A stretch of DNA of 64,000 nt, from positions 2,787,449-2,851,448 of the forward strand of contig NW_020312894.1 of the NCBI RefSeq assembly GCF_003265705.1, read 5' to 3'. A program made the translations under genes and the position numbers. This DNA is from Callorhinus ursinus (Eukaryota > Chordata > Mammalia > Carnivora > Otariidae). Below the pieces are notes generated by a model that saw nothing but the letters and a program-made list of their open reading frames with translations, ran no database searches and was not told where the DNA came from. Below are positions 56,340 to 64,000 of the stretch, one piece after another (the first letter of the stretch is position 1; each line of letters starts with the position of its first letter).

Positions 56340-56910
56340 GCATTTGGACAGCTCCTAAAGGTTCCAGCTGATTTAAAAGCAAACTTGTTTATAAGCTGCA
56401 AATCCCTGGGCAATTCACAAGGGAAGATAAGATGCAGCACACGCTTGTTATGTTCAAGATGAGACAAAGCACAAAATTCAGGCTGCAAAGGAAACTTGGT
56501 GTTTGCTGAGAGCAGAAGAAGTGACAGTTTATTAAAAAATATAGGCTGTACCAGGGAAAAAGTAATATTGGATTTTATGATTATTTCATACTGGGAATTG
56601 TTACATAGTTCCATGCCTGTTTATTGTATAACTACAGATTGCAATAATACAGTTTGTAGCTTGTAAAGTTCTGAACAAGCAATTTTTACATAGCTACATT
56701 TAGTAGGTTGGTTTTTTTCTTTTTTAAAAAAGGGAGAAAAAGCTCATGTTAAGACAAGAAAATAAGCTTTTGGAAGAATTAAAACTACAATAATTTTCCC
56801 ATAATTTCCTTAGAGTCTGACAGAACCCGTTTTAATAGTTTTACTCTGACGCTCACCTGTATCAAGTAGTTTTGCAGTTAGGTCACTCAGTCATTTGCTA
56901 GAATTAGTCC
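56340..56910. promoter_or_regulatory. AT-rich repeat-free block, candidate conserved element
   Basis: Contains TTGTATAACTACAGATTGCA, ATTGCAATAATACAG-like sequence at 56638 and TAAAACTACAATAATTTTCC. Texture resembles a conserved non-coding element or an old 3' UTR; neither can be shown from one sequence. No recognised repeat. Confidence 0.3.
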
Positions 56911-58744
56911 TTCATGGGGCTTTTCGTAAAACCACCAGACAAATGGTCAGCCCCAGGAGCTCTCTCTGGATTAGAGAATCGTGGCGGAAGTTTTTTATTT
57001 ATTCACAGAAGTTCTTAAGCATCTCCCACAGTTGGACACCATGGTGGATACTGGGTGCATGATTCTGAGTGAAAAACACATATGACTTCTGCCCTTGCAG
57101 AACTTACAGATGGGGAAGAAGAAAACATCATCTGAGGAAGTCACACACTATCATGCAAATGCACAGCTAAGATCTTTTCTATGAAGGCAAATACGTGGGC
57201 CACTGGAACCCAGAAGAGACTGTCAGTCAGTGACCAATAATCACAAATTCTGATCAGAATCCATCCTCAGCAGAGTGGAGTATATGAGTCTCCAAATATA
57301 AAACAGTATTTTTGTGGACAGCAACATTTTAGTACAAATGTACTAAAGTATGCACTTTAGTGCCCAAAGTAGCTAATTCTCTCACTGCAGACACCTAAGC
57401 CTCTTTAGGACAGCGTCAATGAAAGAGATAAGAACCATATTAAATCTTCCAACAGGACCATGAGGCTCTTACCTCGGAGCACCCCGTAAGCCTGCAAACC
57501 CTTCTGCCCCCAATGAACTGCCATTTCCAGGAAGCCCTTTCATTAGAGGTTAAAATAAATTACTGCCTTGGTTTCAGGAAAGAGCATGACACAAACAAGA
57601 TATTATCAGGTCAGGCTTTGCCCTGAGTTTTAATAAGAAAGTCAGCTGTTGGTTGGAATGCCCATGTTGAGACTCATAAACTCAGAAAGAAAGATGCCAC
57701 ATACACTGCCTTTCAGCACATCCTGAATGTCGAGGTCCTCCTTCTACACATTGACATTTCCTTCAGGGAGAACAAACGCTCAATTACCCAGGCAGCTCCT
57801 GGGTGAGACTAGAAGGGACAGAATGGGGTGAGGGGGGCTCCCCACTGAAACAAGTAATAAGCTGTAACAAGCACTTTATTAGAGCAAGGTCTGAGCATGA
57901 CAAACTATTTTACCAACATTAGTGCCCTCTTAGAGCTGGGTGTACACCAACCTCCAAACCCACTCCGGAGCCCTGTAAACATATTTAATTTGGTCTCAGA
58001 GGAATCAGAGCTCTTGAGGCTCCTCCGGCCCCAGGAGTGAGAGCAGAGGACTTTAGAGGGTGTGGGTGAGCACTTACACAGTGAACGTGTACTCACCTGG
58101 TGGGGAGAGACCAGCCTGTGCCCTGTACCCATCGTGTTCCAGGTAGGACCTCAGGGCCAGGTGTTCAGGAGGCTCTATTTCTGATTACTGACCATACCCA
58201 CATCCTCTCCTTCCCCTCAAAGCAAATGCTGCCCCAAAGCAGATGCAAAAGAGAGGGTCACCAGGAGACTGGCGACAAGGTTGTCCCCAGATCAGACTGA
58301 AAGGCAGTCAGACTACAATCACTGCAGGAATGGAAAGAGGCCACACATCTCACGATATGAATCAGCCCTGCAGAGACGTTCAGAGGCTGACAGTCAGTCC
58401 ACTACTGTCTGAAAGTGGTGGGGGCCAGAGCATCTCCTCCAACCTGGGGTTCCCATCCTTTTGCACAAAATATAGATGCATATTTACATGTACTTTTTAA
58501 AATAAAAGCAAAAGTATGATAAATCAAATAAATGATCTTACTAACTGCAATATAAGTTAAAAATGCATTATACATTTCAAAATATAAATAATTTTACCAC
58601 TAATAAAAAGCATAAGCTCTAGGGTAGAGGTAGGAGGAGACGGGGAGGCAGGGTGACTTCTCTCAATATACCCGATTTTATATTTGAATGGGGAACAATA
58701 TACATATTTTCTATAAAAAGACAAACAACTAACAGGGGGCGGAG

Positions 58745-58755
58745 CAAGATGGCGG
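58745..58755 (+). promoter_or_regulatory. YY1-type site at L1 start
   Basis: CAAGATGGCGG lies 11 bases into the element and matches the YY1 consensus (AAGATGGCGGC). A YY1 site in the same place in human L1 directs initiation to the first base of the element; the same role is inferred here. Confidence 0.75.
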
Positions 58756-59780
58756 AGGAACAGGAGACCTGTATTTCGTCCGGTCTCAGGAATTCAGCTG
58801 AATGGGGATCAACCATTCTGAGCACCTACGAACTCAACAGGAGACTGAAGAAGAGAGTAGCAACAGCTCTCTGAATAGAGAAGCAACCACTATACTGGAA
58901 GGTAGGACGTGCGGAGAAGTGAATCCGAGGCGATATTCGGGAGGATAGACGGCGGGGGAGGGGCCTCCGTCGGCCGCTTCTGGCAAGTGCTAGAGCCGCG
59001 GGGCACAAAATCGGAACTTTTGGAAGTCGGCTCCGCGGAGGGACGTCGCTCCAGTGGCTAAGCGGGGGGTGGAGCCCTCGCGGGACAGTGTGGTCTCAGG
59101 ACCCTCGGGGTCACAGAAAGACGGGGGTGCCTGAGTGCGGCAGAGCTCCCAGGGATCGGAGCGGGGAAGCCGGCTGCAGAGACGGAGCAGAGTCGCGGGC
59201 TCTCAGCTCGGGGTGGCCATAAACTGTGATCCGCGGCCCAGTTGGGCCACTGCTCCTCCAGCAGGGACCCAGCAGGCGGCAGATCCGGGGAGACTCCCCT
59301 TCCTCCCCCGGGAGGAGCGGCGCGGGAGCGCACCGCAGGGATCTGCTGGGTTTGGAGACTCCACACGGGGTCGGGTGCCAGAGATAGAAACCCTCGGTCA
59401 CAGGCCGGGTGAGCACGGAGTGCGGCCGGAGACCGGGGACATGGGAGTGACTGCTTTTCTCTGGGGGCGCACTGAGGAGCGGGGCCCCGAGTTCTCAGCT
59501 CCTCCGGGTGGAGATTGGGAGGCCACCATTTTCACCCTGGTCCTCCAAAGCTGTACGGAGAGCTTGCAGGGAACAAAAGCTCCTGAGAGCAAACCCGAGC
59601 AGCTTGCTTAGCCCGGACCGACAAGGGCGGGGCAATTCCGCCTCCGGCAAAGACATTTGGGAACCACGGCAACAGGCCCCTCCCCCAGAAGATCAGCAAG
59701 AACAGCCAGCAAGCCAAGACCAAGTTTACGGATCAAGGAGAACGGGAGAACTCCAGCGCTAGGGGAATACTGCACATAGA

Positions 59781-60440
59781 ATTCATGGCTTTTTTACCAT
59801 GATTCTTTAGTTTTTCAAAGTTAATTTTTTAACTCTTTTTTGTTTTTTTCTTGAATTTTGCTTTTTCCCTTTTTCAACCAATGTCTTATCAATCCCTTTT
59901 GTAAAAAAACATTTTTTATTTTTCATTTTTAGAGTCATATTTTATCCCTTCATAGTAGTTACCCTTATTTCTGGCATATATATATATGTTGTTCTCTCTT
60001 TAAAATTTTGAGATACAGTTTCTTCTAACAGATCAAAATATACCCTAAATCACTAGTATATGGCTTTATTCTAGTCTCCTGCCTGATCACATTCTCTCCC
60101 TTTTTTTTTAAATCTTTGTCTTTCTTTTTTCAAACAACTTATCTTATCAATTCCTTTTATAAAGTCTTTTATAATTTTCATCTTTCCAGTCATCTTCCAT
60201 CCCTTCATTGTATCAACCCCTATTTTGTACATATATAAGTCTTTCTTCCTTTAAAATTTTAGGAGGCACCTTCTTCTAACAGACCAAAATACGCCCATAA
60301 CCTAGTGTGTGGCACTGATCTATGCACTAGCCTGATCATATTTGATCATATTCTGTTTTTTTTTTGTTCTGTTTTTAATTGTTTTTGTCTTTTTCTTTTT
60401 TTTTTTCCACTTTCTTTTTTCTTTCTTAACCTTTCTTCTC
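59781..60440. repeat. T-rich tract in L1 5' UTR
   Basis: About 660 bases dominated by T with interspersed C, containing runs such as TTTTTTTTTGTTCTG near 60357 and TTTTTCTTTTTTTTTTTTCC near 60391. It separates the CpG-rich promoter from ORF1. The repeated pattern ACAGATCAAAATATACCC near 60030 and ACAGACCAAAATACGCCC near 60280 suggests an internal duplication of about 250 bases within the UTR. Confidence 0.75.
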
Positions 60441-60544
60441 CCCCGGTTTCAGGGCTTTTCTGATTGGATAGAGTATATTTGCTGGGGACACTGTTAACCT
60501 GTTAGCATTTTGTTCTCTCATTCATCTATTCTCCTCTGAACAAA

Positions 60545-61441
60545 ATGACAACAAGAAAAAAATCACCTCAGAAAAAAGAACAAGAGGTAGTACCGTCTGC
60601 CAGGGACCTACTCAGTTCGGACATTAGTACGATGTCAGACCTAGAGTTCAGAATCATGACTTTAAAGATACTAGCTGGGCTTGAAAAAAGAATGGAAGTT
60701 ATTAGAGAAACCCTTTCTGGAGAAATAAAAGAACTAAAATCTAACCAAGTCGAAATCAAAATGGCTATTGATGAGGTGCAATCAAAAATGGGGGCACTAA
60801 CTGCTAGGATAAATGAGGCAGAAGAGAGCATCAGTGATATAGAAGACCAAATGATGGAAAACAAAGAAGCTGAGAAAAAGAGAGATGAACAACTACTGGA
60901 TCACAAGGGCAGAATTCGAGAGATAAACGATACAATAAGATGAAACAACATTAGGATAATTGGGATCCCAGAAGAAGAAGAAAGAGAGACAGGGGCAGAA
61001 GGTATATTGGAGCAAATAATAGCAGAGAACTTCCCTAATGTGGGGAAGGAAACAGCCATCAAAATCCAGGAGGCACAGAGAACCCCTCTCAAAATCAATA
61101 AAAATAGGACAACAACCAAACATCTAATAGTAAAAATTATGAGTCTCAGAGACAAAGAGAAAATCCTGAAAACAGCTCGGGAGAAGAGATATGTAAACTA
61201 TAATGGTAGAAACATTAGATCGGCAACAGATCTATCCACAGACACCTGGCAGGCCAAAAAGGACTGGCATGATATCTTCAGAGCACTAAACAAGAAAAAT
61301 ATGCAGCCAAGAACAGTATATCCAGCTTGGCTATCATTGAAAATTGAAGGAGAGATAAAAAGCTTCCAGAACAAACAAAAACTAAAGGAATTTGCAAACA
61401 CGAAACCAGCCCTCCAAAAAATATTGAAAGGGGTCCTCTAA
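60545..61441 (+). pseudogene. L1 ORF1 (RNA-binding chaperone), one in-frame stop
   Basis: ORF1 protein is a trimeric RNA-binding chaperone that coats L1 RNA. The frame runs 299 codons from ATG 60545 to TAA 61439-61441 and is broken only once, by TGA at 60941-60943 (codon 133). Residues 1-130 are basic at the N terminus, then a heptad-rich coiled coil (…SKMGALTARINEAEESISDI…). After the stop come the RRM-like part beginning NNIRIIGIPEEEE and the C-terminal domain with TAREKRYVNYNGRNIRSATD and QPRTVYPAWLSLKIEGEIKS. Reading continues in the same frame, so a point mutation is the simplest cause. At 298 residues it would be shorter than human ORF1p (338). Confidence 0.9.
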
Positions 61442-61522
61442 GCAAAGAGAGAGCCTAAAAGCAGCATAGATCAAAAAGGAACACAGACAATATACAGGAA
61501 CAGTCACCTTACAGGCAATACA

Positions 61523-64000
61523 ATGGCACTAAATTCATACCTTTCAATAGTTACACTGAATATAAATGGGCTCAATGCCCCAATCAAAAGACAGAGGCTA
61601 TCAGATTGGATTAAAAAACAAGACCCATCAATATGCTGTCTGCAAGAGACTCATTTTAGACCCAAAGACACCCCCACATTGAAAGTGAGGGGGTGGAAAA
61701 CCATTTACCATGCTAATGGACACCAAAAGAAAGCTGGGGTGGCAATCATTATATCAGACAAATAGATTTAAAAAAAAAGACTGTAATAAGAGATGAAGAA
61801 CACTATATCCTACTTAAAGGGTCGATCCAACAAGATGATCTAACAATTTTAAATATCTATGCCCCTAACATGGGAGCAGCCAATTTTAAAGGAAATTAGT
61901 AACAAAAGCAAAGAAACACATTGACAACAACACAATAATAGTCGGGGACTTTAACACCCCCCTGACTGAAATGGACAGATCATGTAAGCAAAAGATCAAC
62001 AAGGAAATAAAGACTTTAAACGACACACTGGACCAAATGGACTTCAGAGACATATTGAGAACATTCAATCCCAAAGCAACGGAATACAAATCCTTTTCTA
62101 GTGCCCATGGAACATTCTCCAGAATTGATCACATCCTAGGTCACAAATTAGATCTCAACCGGTACCAAAAATTGGGATTATTCCCTGCATATTTTCAGAC
62201 CACAATGCTTTGAAACTAGAACTCAATCACAAGAGGAAAGTCGGAAAGAACTCAAATACATGGAGGCTAAAGAGCATCCTACTAAAGAATGAATGGGTCA
62301 ACCAGGAAATTAAAGAAGAATTTAAAAACTTCATGGAAACCAATGAAAATGAAAACACAACTGTTCAAAATCTTTGGGATACAGCAAAGGCAGTCCTGAG
62401 AGGAAAGTATATAGCAATATAAGCTTTTCTCAAGAAACAAGAAAGGTCTCAAATACACAACCTAACCCTACACCTAAAGGAGCTGGAGAAAGAACAGCAA
62501 ATAAAGCCTAAACACAGCAGGAGAAGAGAAATAATAAAGGTCAGAGCAGAAATCAATGAAATAGAAACCAAAAGAACAGTAGAACAGATCAACGAAACTA
62601 GGAGCTGGTTCTTTGAAAGAATTAACAAGATTGATAAACCCCTGGCCAGACTGATCAAAAAGAAAAGAGAAATGACCCAAATCAACAAAATCATGAATGA
62701 AAGAGGAGAGATCACAACCAACACCAAAGAAATACAAACAATTATAAGAACATATTATGAGCAACTCTATGCCAGCAAATTGGATAACCTGGAAGAAATG
62801 GGTGCATTCCTAGAGATGTATCAACTACCAAAATTGAACCAGGAAGAAATAGAAACCCTGAACAGACCTATAACCACTAAGGAAATTGAAGCAGTCATCA
62901 AAAATCTCCCAAGAAACAAAAGCCCAGGGCCAGATGGCTTCCCAGGGGAATTCTATCAGACATTTCAAGAAGAATTAATACCTATTCTCCTGAAACTGTT
63001 CCAAAAAATAGAAATGGAAGGAAAACTTCCAAACTCATTTTATGAGGCCACCATTACCTTGATCCCAAAACCAGACAAAGACCCCATCAAAAAGGAGAAT
63101 TACAGAACAAGATCCCTGATGAACATGGCTGCAAAAATTCTCCCAAAATACTAGCCAATAGGGTCCAACAGTACATTAAAAGGATTATTCACCATGACCG
63201 AGTGGGATTTATCCCTGGGCTGCAAGGCTGGTTCAACATCCGCAAATCAATCAAAGTGATACAATACATTAACAAAAGAAAGAACAAGAATCATATGATC
63301 CTCTCAATAGATGCTTAAAAACCATTTGACAAAAGTACAGCATCCTTTCTTGATCAAAACTCTTCAGAGTATAGGGATAGAGGGTACATACCTCAATATC
63401 ATAAAAGCCATCTATGAAAAACCTACAGCCAATATCATTCTCAATGGGGAAAAGCTGAGAGCTTTTCCCCTAAGGTCAGGAACGCGGCAGGGATGTCCAC
63501 TATCACCACTGCTATTCAGCAAAGTATTAGAAGTCCTAGCCACAGCAATCAGACAACAAAAAGAAATCAAAGGCATCCAAATCGGAAAAGAGGAAGTCGA
63601 ACTCTCACTCTTTGCAGATGATATGATACTGTATGTGGAAAACCCAAAAGACTCCACCCCAAAACTGCTAGAACTCGTACAGGAATTCAGTAAAGTGGCA
63701 GGATATAAAATCAATGCACAGAAATCAGTGGCATTCCTATACACCAACAACAAGACAGAAGAGAGACAAATCAAGGAGTCGACCCCATTTACAATTGCAC
63801 CCAAAACCATAAGATAGCTAGCAATAAATTTAACCAAAGAGGCAAGGACCTGTACTAAGGAAAACTATAAAATACTCATGAAAGAAATTGAAGAAGACAC
63901 AAAGAAATGGAAAAACGTTCCATGCTCATGGATTGGAAGAACAAACATTGTGAAGATGCCAATGCTACCTAGAGCAATCTACACATTCAGTGCAATCCCC
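61523..64000 (+). pseudogene. L1 ORF2 (endonuclease/reverse transcriptase), disabled, partial
   Basis: ORF2 encodes an APE-type endonuclease and a reverse transcriptase that carry out target-primed reverse transcription. ATG 61523 opens MALNSYLSIVTLNINGLN with catalytic Asn (TLN) and Glu (QETH), and GDFN lies near 61950. The RT part shows [13 protein letters not shown] near 62920, [14 protein letters not shown] near 63476 and the catalytic FADD at 63611-63622. Damage seen: 1-base losses near 61763, 61890, 62170 and 63140; a 1-base gain near 63333; stop codons at 62420-62422, 63316-63318 and 63815-63817. Frames shift 2,1,0,2,1,2 accordingly. The cysteine-rich C terminus and 3' UTR are outside the window. 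Confidence 0.92.

Larger units (their letters stand above)
54516..58734. other. Unassigned region left of the young L1
   Basis: No gene recognised in 4.2 kb. It includes an 18-bp tandem duplication at 54751-54786, a short ATT-rich run at 55681-55706, an AT-rich repeat-free block at 56340-56910 (separate entry) and an ancient-repeat trace near 57000-57130 (ACAGTTGGACACCATGGTGG, CTTGCAGAACTTACAG). The last 250 bases before the L1 are AT-rich, as expected around L1 target sites. Confidence 0.4.
58735..60544 (+). promoter_or_regulatory. L1 5' UTR and internal promoter
   Basis: In two parts. The first, about 58735-59780, is GC- and CpG-rich (CGGCGGGGGAGGGG near 58951, CCGCGGAGGGACGTCGC near 59033), as in other L1 internal promoters that are silenced by methylation. 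The second, 59781-60440, is strikingly T-rich (many TTTTTCTTTTT runs). The 5' UTR should drive RNA polymerase II transcription starting at base 1 of the element. The chance frames in the CpG-rich part (for example 59135-59611) are not genes. Confidence 0.85.
58735..64000 (+). mobile_element. LINE-1, near full length to window edge, carnivore type
   Basis: An L1 with its authentic 5' end (GGGGGCGGAGCAAGATGGCG), a long 5' UTR (58735-60544), ORF1 (60545-61441), an 81-base inter-ORF spacer and ORF2 from 61523 to beyond the right edge. It is the least decayed L1 in the window and the only one with a 5' end. It cannot retrotranspose on its own: ORF1 has one stop codon and ORF2 has several frameshifts and stops. 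The 3' end, poly-A tail and right target-site duplication lie outside the window. Confidence 0.95.

Noticed and set aside
59135..59611. 158-codon open frame in CpG-rich DNA resembling a first exon with a CpG-island promoter
   Set aside because: It lies wholly inside the L1 5' UTR; CpG richness belongs to the L1 promoter.

Overview
This window is nuclear DNA from a carnivoran mammal. The main evidence is six copies of the carnivore tRNA-derived SINE (SINEC/CAN-SINE, with head motif GCGCCTGGGTGGCTCAG) and L1 elements whose 5' and 3' ends look carnivore-type. The SINE copies lack the GGGATCCCTGGGTGGCGCAG head I associate with young canid SINEs, and lack the felid-type middle. I therefore infer a non-canid caniform (bear, seal or mustelid group), but only as an inference. 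It is a eukaryotic intergenic landscape: I found no operons, no bacterial or phage genes and no CRISPR array.

I see no credible host protein-coding gene, tRNA gene or other functional RNA gene. Open frames over 150 codons are explained by GC-rich sequence, a stop-free tandem repeat, SINE sequence or LINE coding remnants. The only recognisable coding sequence belongs to LINE-1 copies, all broken.

Layout. 1-5.9 kb: stacked L1 remnants interrupted by two copies of one LTR-like repeat (called family A here). 5.9-14.6 kb: mostly GC-rich unassigned DNA with an L1 tail, a purine-rich tract and an old MIR split by an MLT1 LTR. 14.6-18.2 kb: an old L1 tail holding a SINE and a large TG-rich minisatellite, a family B repeat, then a reverse-strand L1 interrupted by a SINE and a third family A copy. 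18.2-29.6 kb: unassigned DNA with a TG microsatellite, several MLT1-type LTRs, an L1 3' end split by an LTR, a MER5A-like element and a 16-G run. 29.6-32.8 kb: a Tigger-like DNA transposon followed by an old L1 carrying two SINEs. 32.8-43 kb: unassigned GC-rich then AT-rich DNA with possible conserved non-coding blocks. 43-54.5 kb: a dense run of MIR, MLT1, family B and L1 fragments, with a CpG-dense block at 46.3-46.7 kb. 54.5-58.7 kb: unassigned DNA. 58,735-64,000: a comparatively young L1 with its own 5' end, a CpG-rich 5' UTR with a YY1-type site, ORF1 broken by one stop codon, and ORF2 with at least eight disabling changes, running off the right edge.

No genes work together here. The history is one of transposon on transposon, and the most informative signals are target-site duplications, nesting order and the long repeat-poor blocks that might be regulatory. 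Repeat family names come from memory of consensus sequences and were not run against a repeat library; edges are usually accurate to about 10-30 bases unless a target-site duplication is given.
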